Of a DNA stretch of 53,146 nt, positions 6,866 to 13,429 are shown piece by piece. Origin of the DNA: a virus; IMG/VR virus record IMGVR_UViG_3300046458_000154, positions 1 to 53,146 of that record, one strand, 5' to 3'. The notes beneath the pieces were generated by a model that was given only the letters and a program-made list of their open reading frames with translations, had not been told where the DNA came from and did no database searches. The position numbers were made by a program, and so were the translations under genes. Every line of letters starts with the position of its first letter. Positions within the stretch are counted from its first letter, which is position 1.

Positions 6866-6880
6866 CAACCGAAAGTTGAT
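6864..6880. promoter_or_regulatory. Repressor operator OR1
   Basis: ATCAACCGAAAGTTGAT has perfect half-sites and is the clearest copy of the operator. It lies between the repressor and the Cro-like gene, over the -10 and start region of the rightward promoter. Confidence 0.75.
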
Positions 6881-6893
6881 TTGAGGACTTTCC

Positions 6894-7154
6894 ATGCTTG
6901 ATCCCAACGAATACCCCAACGCCGTCGCCTTTGCGTTTGACGCGGCTGGAGGCATAGGCGCAGCGGCAAGGGCCTGTGGCAGAAGCTATCAGGCCCTGAG
7001 CAAATGGCGCTCAGCTTCAAGGCTGCCACGCACCGACTACACAGGTGAAACCAGCTACGCGATACATTTGGCTAGAGCAGCTAAGCAAAATGGCAACCCG
7101 TTTGACGCTGAATGGCTACTTCAGGCTTCGGCTCCTACTCGAGCCGCTGCGTGA
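6894..7154 (+). CDS. Cro-like transcriptional regulator
   Basis: This 86-aa protein is divergent from the CI-type repressor. It has a Cro/YdaS-like helix-turn-helix (AGGIGAAARACGRSYQALSKW, about residues 18-38). It probably competes for the same operators and promotes lytic growth. GAGG lies about 7 nt before the ATG. Repressor and Cro-like starts are 79 bp apart with the operators between them. Confidence 0.8.
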   Translation: MLDPNEYPNAVAFAFDAAGGIGAAARACGRSYQALSKWRSASRLPRTDYTGETSYAIHLARAAKQNGNPFDAEWLLQASAPTRAAA

Positions 7155-7476
7155 ACGGAAAAAAGGCGACCCAAGGCCGCCCAGTTCCCCCCGACAGCAT
7201 CACCACAATGCTGTCAGGTCTCGGAAGCGGCTGACGTGCACACCACATGCCGTCAGTCACTGCCGAGTTTCCAAGGCACGGATGCCTTGGTGTTGCTGCC
7301 GTCTCCACCACAGATAGGGCAGCGGTTGCGCCAGAGGTGAGCAATGGATTGTTCGCCTCGGCACGGTGCCGGTTTCGACTTTACGGGTCTATCCGGCGTT
7401 TGGGCCTCTCAGCCACGCGGGCAATTTACCACCATTGCGTCCCGCGCGGCACTGGCAACTTGAAAGGATTAATGCC
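7155..7476 (+). other. Untranslated leader region with hairpins and the first leader repeat
   Basis: No convincing gene. It contains two perfect inverted repeats, GACAGCAT/ATGCTGTC at 7193-7215 and CCAAGGC/GCCTTGG at 7271-7290. From 7344 it carries a leader that resembles the one before the CII-type gene at 7997-8131. Confidence 0.5.
7344..7476 (+). repeat. Diverged direct repeat, leader copy A
   Basis: The 133 bp before the ATG at 7477 align with 7997-8131 before the ATG at 8132. Shared blocks include ATGGATYGTTCRC, GGTGCCGGTTT, TTTACGGG, GGCCTCT and TACCACCAYTGC. Both copies end just before an ATGAGCCGT gene start. This looks like a duplicated leader, perhaps structured RNA or a regulatory site. 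Confidence 0.6.
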
Positions 7477-7746
7477 ATGAGCCGTAACAACTTAGCTATC
7501 CCGAAGGACTCTGAGCGCCCCTTCAACATCTATGCCGATGATTTCGGGGTCGCTGTAGGGCTTCAGATTTCGCTCACCCGAATCGAGGGTGACCTCATTG
7601 TGGTGAGGTGCGCGCATTACGGTCGGGTGTTCGAGGTCTACGGCCCGACCACGCCGAGTCGAGCATTGGAAATGGCCGGAGATCTTATTCAGGGTTTGCA
7701 ACCGTTACCTTCCCGGTCGTCTTGCTCCGCGATACATGCTCGTTGA
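7477..7746 (+). CDS. Hypothetical early protein behind leader copy A
   Basis: An 89-aa protein starting MSRNNLAIPKDSERPF with a compact alpha/beta-looking core (NIYADDFGVAVGLQIS, then VVRCAHYGRVFEVYG). Function is unknown. The ATG at 7477 follows AAAGGA by about 6 nt. Its start (ATGAGCCGT) matches that of the CII-type gene, which has a related leader. Its last 62 bp overlap a gene on the other strand. Confidence 0.55.
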   Translation: MSRNNLAIPKDSERPFNIYADDFGVAVGLQISLTRIEGDLIVVRCAHYGRVFEVYGPTTPSRALEMAGDLIQGLQPLPSRSSCSAIHAR

Positions 7747-7888
7747 ACTCCATTTGGACGAGCTTCTCTCCTCGAGTTTTCAGCCGGTAGAACTCCAGGC
7801 CGCTGAAGCTGATCTCGAAATCATCGGGATAGCCGGAAAGCATTTCGCGCAAGCTCTTTACGGAAATTGTCGGGATGTGATCAGGCAT
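7685..7888 (-). CDS. Small hypothetical phage protein, antisense-overlapping
   Basis: A 67-aa protein with SLREMLSGYPDDFEISFSGL and EFYRLKTRGEKLVQMEF, a pattern I recall from small conserved proteins of pseudomonad phages. AAGGAA lies about 8 nt before the ATG at 7888. It is the only minus-strand gene in the rightward early region, and its 3' end overlaps the convergent gene 7477-7746 by 62 bp. Confidence 0.55.
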   Translation of the reverse strand: MPDHIPTISVKSLREMLSGYPDDFEISFSGLEFYRLKTRGEKLVQMEFNEHVSRSKTTGKVTVANPE

Positions 7889-7996
7889 CGTTTTCGTTCC
7901 TTGATGTTGTTTCTGGATGGAAAGCCAGGGCAGGAAGCCCTGCTGAATATGCCGTCTCTCTTGGGGAGTAGGCAGATATTGCGGCAGATGTGATTG

Positions 7997-8131
7997 ATGG
8001 ATCGTTCACTTCGGCGCGTTCCGGGTGCCGGTTTTACGGGGCCGCATCCGGGGTTAGGCCTCTTTGCCGGGCGTAAATGTACCACCACTGCATACGACCG
8101 GCGTCGGCACACTATTAAGGGAATTTTAGTC
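7997..8131 (+). repeat. Diverged direct repeat, leader copy B
   Basis: Second copy of the leader described at 7344-7476. In this copy the leader is open in frame with the CII-type gene and could add about 45 residues starting MDRSLRRVPGAGFTG. In copy A the frames do not match, so the shared feature is more likely nucleic-acid structure than peptide. Confidence 0.6.
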
Positions 8132-8650
8132 ATGAGCCGTATCGCATTGAATTGCGTTGATCGGGCGCGAAGGGAGGTTCTCCCGCTCGAATTGGCGCTG
8201 TACCACGCCGCACGGGACTACCCGGGCGGAGCTGCTGCGATTGCTGCCACCACCGGCAGGAACGCGTCAACGCTGCAGCACAAGCTTTCACCCACGCATC
8301 CCAGCCACACCGTCAATGTGCAGGAGTTCGGCGAGATCCTCGAACTGACGAAGGATCGCCGCATCCTGGATGCGGTGCATGCGTTGGTGGGGGACACCAT
8401 CTGGCACGACCTGGCAGAGGCTTACACCAACGATATGCCAGAGACGCTGACTGTCGGCATCGCCGCGTATTTTCGGCAGGTTGCTGACCTGGCGGACGTT
8501 TGGGCCAAGAGCATTGGTGACGGGCAGATCGATGATTCTGAACTGGCCGAGATCCGGCTGCAGGTTTTTCGCGGGGTTCAAGGGTTGCTGGGGCTGTTGA
8601 ACCGCGCCAGTTATGTCAACCGGACGACACGGGGGCATGACCGTGGATAA
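8132..8650 (+). CDS. CII-type phage regulatory protein (CP76 family)
   Basis: The 172-aa protein matches the phage regulatory CII/CP76 family: LELALYHAARDYPGGAAAIA, TGRNASTLQHKLSPTHPSH and VNVQEFGEILELTKDRRIL. These proteins bind DNA and control the lysis-lysogeny choice in P2-like and other phages. The ATG at 8132 is preferred over in-frame starts near 7994, because the family usually begins near here and the upstream part is a duplicated leader. It overlaps the next gene by 14 bp. Confidence 0.8.
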   Translation: MSRIALNCVDRARREVLPLELALYHAARDYPGGAAAIAATTGRNASTLQHKLSPTHPSHTVNVQEFGEILELTKDRRILDAVHALVGDTIWHDLAEAYTNDMPETLTVGIAAYFRQVADLADVWAKSIGDGQIDDSELAEIRLQVFRGVQGLLGLLNRASYVNRTTRGHDRG

Positions 8651-8870
8651 CGCCGATTTCGTCACCGAACTCAATCTCAGATCCATGGATGAGGCGCTTG
8701 CTGTTCGGCGGTCTGCTGAGCCCCAGGAAAAAACTGCGTCCATGCACTGCATTGAGGCGATGTGTGGGGCTTTGATCCCATGGCAGCGGCGCTTCGCGGT
8801 TGCAAATTGTTTGCGTTGCATGAAGTGCCAGATGATTTTGGAAGGACAGGGAGTCGGTGATGCTGGATGA
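8637..8870 (+). CDS. TraR/DksA-type zinc-finger protein
   Basis: A 77-aa protein with an N-terminal helix and four cysteines in HCIEAMCGALIPWQRR and NCLRCMKCQ. This resembles the C4 zinc finger of phage TraR/DksA proteins (CxxC...ARR...CxxC). The first pair is spaced CIEAMC, slightly unusual. Such proteins bind RNA polymerase through its secondary channel and alter promoter response. It overlaps both neighbours. Confidence 0.7.
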   Translation: MTVDNADFVTELNLRSMDEALAVRRSAEPQEKTASMHCIEAMCGALIPWQRRFAVANCLRCMKCQMILEGQGVGDAG

Positions 8871-11073
8871 GGTTTTAGGTCAATTTGCGGATTATGGGTT
8901 GGAGCCTGAGCAGCCACTGACCTTCGGAAAGTTGACCCGCTGCAAGACGTCGCAGGACAACGGCAAGGAAAAAAACGGCTGGTACGTGGTGCACGAGCAC
9001 CGGACAGCGAAGGGTGAGACGCTGATTTTCGGCAGCTTTGGTGATTGGCGTTCTGGTGAGTCGCAGAAGATCAAGGTCAAAGCGGGGCGAATGAGCCAGG
9101 AGGAGCGCGAGGTGATGCGCGCTCGACAGGAGGAGGCAAAGCGCCGGGCGGCGGAGATCGCAGCCAATGCGGCTCGGCGTGCTGCGAACCGGGCCGGTCG
9201 GTTGTTCCAGCAGATGCCGGAGCAGGGCAAGAGCGATTATCTGGATCGCAAGCGAATCGTAGGTCTTGGCGTGCGTTATGCGCCACGCACTGGCGCAGTC
9301 CTGGTGCCGATGTGCAATGCCCGCGATCAGATCGTCGGCCTGCAGGTGATCTTTCCAGAAAAGCAGGAGGCGACCGGGCGGGACAAATCCTACTGGCCGT
9401 ACGGGATGTCGAAAGAGGGCGCGTTTCACCTGATCGGCCCGCACCCGGAGCCAGGTGAGCCAGTGCTGGTTTGTGAGGGCTATGCGACCGGTGCAAGCCT
9501 GCATATGGCGACCTCGACGACGGTAGCGATTGCGTTCGATGCGGGCAATCTGCGGGAGGTCGCGAAGGCGATGCGTGATCGGTTCCCGGGGCGCCCCTTG
9601 ATTGTCTGTCGGGACGATGACTGGAAGACCAAACGCCCGAATGGTGAGCCTTGGAACCCTGGAGAGGAGAAGGGCACCAACGCCGCTTTGATCGTTGGCG
9701 GTCAGGTGGTGGGGCCGATCTTCTCGGGCGCCCGGGAAGACAAGTGGACCGACTTCAACGATCTGCATTGCGCAGAAGGGCTTGATGCGGTTCGGCGTCA
9801 GGTGATGGCGGTGATCAAGCCACCTGCCGTTGGCGGCTGGCGCGATCAACTGGCCCGCACGGAGAACGGTTCCCTAATTGCGCACATGTCGAACGTCGAG
9901 ATGATCCTGGCCAATGATGAGCGCTGGAAAGGCGTGGTGAGTTACTGCGCGTTCAGTTCGAAGATCGTGAAGCTGCGAACGCCTCCCTATGGCGGTGATA
10001 CCGGCGACTGGGCCGACATCGATGACACGCGGGTGATGAAGTGGCTGGCCCAGGAGTACAACCTGCGGGTGAAGCCGTCGAGCGTGATCGAGGCGGTGAG
10101 TGTTGTGGCACATGACCACGCATTTCATCCGGTCCGGGAGTATTTGCATGGGCTGGAATGGGACCGAGTCCCGCGCCTCGACAGTTGGCTGACGGAGACT
10201 ATGGGCGTTGCCCCGACTGATTACGTCGCGAAGGTGGGCAAACGCTGGATGATCTCGGCGGTGGCGCGGGTGATGAAGCCTGGCTGCAAGTCAGATTCGG
10301 TACTGATCTTGGAAGGTGCCCAGGGCGCCGGTAAGTCGACCGCCATGCGGATCCTGGGCGGCGACTGGTTTATGGACACGCCTTTCTCCCTGGGAGACAA
10401 GGACGGGTTTCAGGCGATCAGGGGCAAGTGGATCGTCGAGCTGGGCGAGCTAGATAGCTTTAACAAGGCAGAAAGCACGAAAGCGAAGCAGTTCTTCTCG
10501 GCGTCGACGGACACATACCGCGAGAGCTACGGAAGAAGAACGAACGACGTACCACGCCAGTGTGTTTTCGTGGGTACTACGAACCAGGGCGAGTACCTGA
10601 AGGACGCAACCGGTAACCGTCGTTACTGGCCGGTGGCGTGCACGAAGGTTGAGCTGGAGACGCTGCGAAGGATCCGCGATCAGCTATGGGCTGAGGCGAT
10701 GTTCTGTTATCTCGCCGGTGAGCTTTGGTGGGTGAACCCGGAGGAGGCGGCACTGTTCTCCGAGGAGCAGGACGAGCGATTTGTGGTGGATGAGTGGGAA
10801 GGGCCGATTCTTACCTGGCTTGAAGAGTCGCAGATCGGCGAGACCACCACCGGGAGTGAGATTCTGTCGCAGTCTTTGAAGTTGGACTTCGGCCATTGGG
10901 GTAAGCCTGAGCAGATGCGCGTCGGGGCGATCATGCACCGTCTCGGCTGGCGAAGGGTGCGGCTCGCTGCATTGGCAAAGAGCAAGGTCCGGCCTTGGGG
11001 TTACCGCAAGCCAGATGGCTGGGGTGGTGCATGCCATTTGACGGTTGAGCCGATGAAGGAGCCCTGCTTTTGA
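8860..11073 (+). CDS. Replication primase/helicase: Toprim domain plus VapE helicase domain
   Basis: This 737-aa protein combines a Toprim primase domain (around residues 195-300, with VLVCEGYATGASL and VCRDDD) and a C-terminal VapE-type superfamily 3 helicase/ATPase domain. The latter has a P-loop EGAQGAGKST near residue 487, followed by WIVELGELDSF and VFVGTTNQ. It should prime and unwind DNA for phage replication. The ATG at 8860 is preferred over the adjacent GTG at 8857. Confidence 0.9.
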   Translation: MLDEVLGQFADYGLEPEQPLTFGKLTRCKTSQDNGKEKNGWYVVHEHRTAKGETLIFGSFGDWRSGESQKIKVKAGRMSQEEREVMRARQEEAKRRAAEIAANAARRAANRAGRLFQQMPEQGKSDYLDRKRIVGLGVRYAPRTGAVLVPMCNARDQIVGLQVIFPEKQEATGRDKSYWPYGMSKEGAFHLIGPHPEPGEPVLVCEGYATGASLHMATSTTVAIAFDAGNLREVAKAMRDRFPGRPLIVCRDDDWKTKRPNGEPWNPGEEKGTNAALIVGGQVVGPIFSGAREDKWTDFNDLHCAEGLDAVRRQVMAVIKPPAVGGWRDQLARTENGSLIAHMSNVEMILANDERWKGVVSYCAFSSKIVKLRTPPYGGDTGDWADIDDTRVMKWLAQEYNLRVKPSSVIEAVSVVAHDHAFHPVREYLHGLEWDRVPRLDSWLTETMGVAPTDYVAKVGKRWMISAVARVMKPGCKSDSVLILEGAQGAGKSTAMRILGGDWFMDTPFSLGDKDGFQAIRGKWIVELGELDSFNKAESTKAKQFFSASTDTYRESYGRRTNDVPRQCVFVGTTNQGEYLKDATGNRRYWPVACTKVELETLRRIRDQLWAEAMFCYLAGELWWVNPEEAALFSEEQDERFVVDEWEGPILTWLEESQIGETTTGSEILSQSLKLDFGHWGKPEQMRVGAIMHRLGWRRVRLAALAKSKVRPWGYRKPDGWGGACHLTVEPMKEPCF

Positions 11074-11432
11074 TCAAGCACATTGATGAGATGTTGAAGC
11101 TTTGGGCCGAGGATCTGCACTCCCCACACCAGTATGAAGCCCCAGGCGCGGGCGGGAACATGATCGCCATGCTGATGGAATGCAAAGGGGAGCTGATCCG
11201 GGGGACTCGGGGGAGCCGCGTGCTGCTCGATGAGTCTGCCGACATCGAGCTTATCGTGAACAAGCACCTGGCTCCGGAGTTGGCGTTAGTGGTGCGGGAG
11301 CACTACTGCAATCACGAAAGTCTTTTGCGGCAGAAGTACACGCACTGTGGCTGCAGCCGCGACACCTACTACCAGCGACTGCATGACGCGCATGTGTGCA
11401 TCGCCGGCATGTTGATGGGGAAGGCTGCTTGA
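11070..11432 (+). CDS. Probable late-gene regulator (antiterminator Q-like), hypothetical
   Basis: A 120-aa protein with a C-terminal HTH/sigma-region-4-like half (VREHYCNHESLLRQKY, then CGCSRDTYYQRLHDAHV). Proteins of this form occur after the replication gene in pseudomonad prophages, where late antiterminators are expected. The start is TTG at 11070, overlapping the VapE stop, with AAGGAG upstream. The antiterminator role is inferred from position and from the terminator-like hairpins in the late operon. Confidence 0.55.
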   Translation: MIKHIDEMLKLWAEDLHSPHQYEAPGAGGNMIAMLMECKGELIRGTRGSRVLLDESADIELIVNKHLAPELALVVREHYCNHESLLRQKYTHCGCSRDTYYQRLHDAHVCIAGMLMGKAA

Positions 11433-11903
11433 TCGTTCGCCGGTCCCTGTTCGCTGTGTTTTTGGCCCGCCTTGTCCCTCTGCGTTTGCGCAGCGTGGGA
11501 CAAGCGCGGGCCTTGTCGTTGTTGGTCTGTCCCACTGTCCCGCTTGTTAGCGCCCTCACGCATGTGAGCGTAGCGGGCGGGCAGATACGCGCGCGTCACG
11601 CGCAGGCGTGTTTTTACTTTCTCTCTTTACACGGAAAAGTAGAGATATAAGTGGGACAGTGGGGTATAGCCTTGATTTGCGGGGCTCTTAGCTGACCCAC
11701 TAGGTTTTGGGGCATTGGGACAGCCCAACCTTGCATCAGAAGCGAATAGCCGAGGGAGGGTATTCGTCGACATTGCCGGGGCGTTGGTGCAGCGTTGACT
11801 ACATATTCGCCGGTGGCGTTAGAACAGGCTTGCTGCCACCGGAATCGACCTGTAAAAAGTAGTCATCTTTGATAGGTGCGAGCGCAGCAAGCGCTTACAA
11901 ATG
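11433..11903 (+). other. Long untranslated region between early and late genes
   Basis: No supported gene in 470 bp. It contains GTGGGACAGTGGGG and TGTCCCACTGTCCC segments (about 11526-11540 and 11651-11665), which are inverted relative to each other, and a CCGGTGGC/GCCACCGG inverted pair (about 11812-11843). The late promoter or an origin could lie here, but neither can be pinned down. Confidence 0.4.
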
Positions 11904-11905
11904 GG

Positions 11906-11929
11906 CCGGCCCAGTGAGCCGGTTTTTTT
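11906..11929 (+). terminator. Rho-independent terminator-like hairpin
   Basis: CCGGC (11906-11910) pairs with GCCGG (11918-11922), followed by seven T (11923-11929). It lies before the late operon and close to the 3' end of the opposing membrane-protein gene. Confidence 0.7.
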
Positions 11930-11933
11930 ATGC

Positions 11934-12278
11934 CTATTGGCCGTGCTCGCCTTGGGTGTTGGTTGCTTTAACACTGTCCTTCCCTATCCAGTATCCGGCC
12001 AGGAAAAGACCAAAGTGTCCATAGATCAGGGCATTCCACAGATTCATCAGCAACCAGAGCACGTCTTTTCGGGTCAATGGCTCATCGCTGGTACCAAATT
12101 TAACGATCTGGACAACTGAGACTACCACGATGCCGATAGCGCAAGAGTAGGCAGTCCAGCGGATGGCAACCGTTCTAACCTCCGCCCGCTTTTGGTGTGA
12201 AAGGCTGATGTATCCGATAACCAAACCCGCAATAGCCGCAACCGCCTGCAGCACATCAAGCCAAATCCCCATAAGCAT
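11934..12278 (-). CDS. Hypothetical membrane protein, three or more transmembrane helices
   Basis: A 114-aa protein with hydrophobic segments near residues 5-25, 43-60 and 84-100 and a charged hydrophilic tail (KATNTQGEHGQ). It lies on the minus strand just before the late operon. No family is recognised. Two ATGs are possible (12278 and 12272). AGAGGA is immediately before the first, so translation may begin at the second. It may be lysogenic cargo. Confidence 0.5.
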   Translation of the reverse strand: MLMGIWLDVLQAVAAIAGLVIGYISLSHQKRAEVRTVAIRWTAYSCAIGIVVVSVVQIVKFGTSDEPLTRKDVLWLLMNLWNALIYGHFGLFLAGYWIGKDSVKATNTQGEHGQ

Positions 12279-12349
12279 TCCTCTACCAATCGTGGATCAA
12301 ATGATATTTCTTTGATATCGCAGGAGGAAGATTTTCACAATGGATCAAC

Positions 12350-12697
12350 ATGACGAGTGAACAGCAAACCTTGGCAGACATGCCAATCTGGATGGTAATC
12401 CTTCTTTCCATGCTGGGCGGCATCTCTGGTGAGATGTGGCGAGCCGACAAAGCCGGCATGCGGGGCTGGACGCTGATGCGGCGGCTGGCGTTACGATCTG
12501 GCGCCTGCGTCGTTTGCGGCGTTTCGACAACTATGCTTCTGTACGCAGCCGGGGTCTCGATGATCACGGCCAGCGCGGCGGGGTGCCTCACTGCGATGGC
12601 CGGGGCTGATGTGGCAATTGGATTGTACGAGCGGTGGGTCGCTAAACGGCTCGGCATCCTCGATGCCCCGCCGGGCGCGGGCGGATCCCGCGAGTGA
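12350..12697 (+). CDS. Phage holin
   Basis: This 115-aa protein resembles pseudomonad phage holins. It has three hydrophobic stretches (about residues 12-27, 50-65 and 67-92), with GGISGEMWRADKAGMRGW between the first two and a C-terminal YERWVAKRLGI. Holins permeabilise the inner membrane to release the endolysin. The gene is just before the terminase genes, far from the endolysin and spanins at 32933-33900. Confidence 0.75.
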   Translation: MTSEQQTLADMPIWMVILLSMLGGISGEMWRADKAGMRGWTLMRRLALRSGACVVCGVSTTMLLYAAGVSMITASAAGCLTAMAGADVAIGLYERWVAKRLGILDAPPGAGGSRE

Positions 12698-12856
12698 CCC
12701 TGACCCTGGGCCCGAGACAGGCCGGGGACCCTGTGACCTAGCACGGGGTACGGGGCAGGAAACCCGCGGGACTTTGTTAGCGGGAGGTTCACCAGCTTAG
12801 TGAACCGAGTGAACGGGTGAACAGCCCGTATTTATTGGGTGAACTGGATTATCAAC

Positions 12857-13426
12857 ATGACCGTCATCAGCAAATCTGAGTTTGCGGCGCGGCGTGGCTG
12901 GGCGAAATCGTACGTTTCCAAACTCGGCAAACAGGACCGCTTGGTGCTCACCGACGAAGGCAAAGTCGACCTGGAAGCCACCGAGCTGCTACTCGCATCA
13001 TCTGCCGATCCCAGCAAAGCGGCCGTCACCGCACGGCACGATCAGGTGAGAATTGAGCGCAACGTTCATTCGCAGCTGTCGATAGCCGCCGAACAACCTG
13101 CGGTGCAGCCCACCGGCAAGGCGCCGGACTTCCAGAAGGCCCGAGCACACCGCGAACACTTCCTCGCCCAGCTGGCCGAGGCAGAGTTCTACAAAGTCCA
13201 AGGCAATCTTGTCGACCGCGACGCCGTCTCCAAAGCGGCATTTACGGCCGGCCGCATGCTGCGCGACCTGATCTTCGGGCTGTCGCCTCAGTTGGCCCCC
13301 GAGCTGGCCGCGATGACCGATCCCTGGCAGATCGAAAAACACCTCACCGGCACGTTCCGGCGCGTCTTTACCGACGCGAGCCGGATGAATGCTGCCGACC
13401 TTGAGCAAGCAATGACACAAGGCTGA
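12857..13426 (+). CDS. Terminase small subunit
   Basis: A 189-aa protein of the Nu1/terminase small subunit type. It has an N-terminal winged-helix-like segment (SKSEFAARRGWAKSYVSKLGK), a linker, and a helical C-terminal half (RMLRDLIFGLSPQLAPELAAM). It should recognise the packaging site and load the large subunit. It precedes the large subunit by 3 bp. The ATG at 12857 gives the usual family start near SKSEFA. A GTG at 12839 is the alternative. Confidence 0.8.
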   Translation: MTVISKSEFAARRGWAKSYVSKLGKQDRLVLTDEGKVDLEATELLLASSADPSKAAVTARHDQVRIERNVHSQLSIAAEQPAVQPTGKAPDFQKARAHREHFLAQLAEAEFYKVQGNLVDRDAVSKAAFTAGRMLRDLIFGLSPQLAPELAAMTDPWQIEKHLTGTFRRVFTDASRMNAADLEQAMTQG

Positions 13427-13429
13427 CCT

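Noticed and set aside
8875-9849. Minus-strand ORF of 324 codons inside the replication gene
   Set aside because: Antisense to a well-supported Toprim/VapE gene, with no recognisable motif.
11396-11650. 84-codon ORF in the early-late gap
   Set aside because: Starts inside the preceding gene and shows no coding signature. The region looks non-coding.
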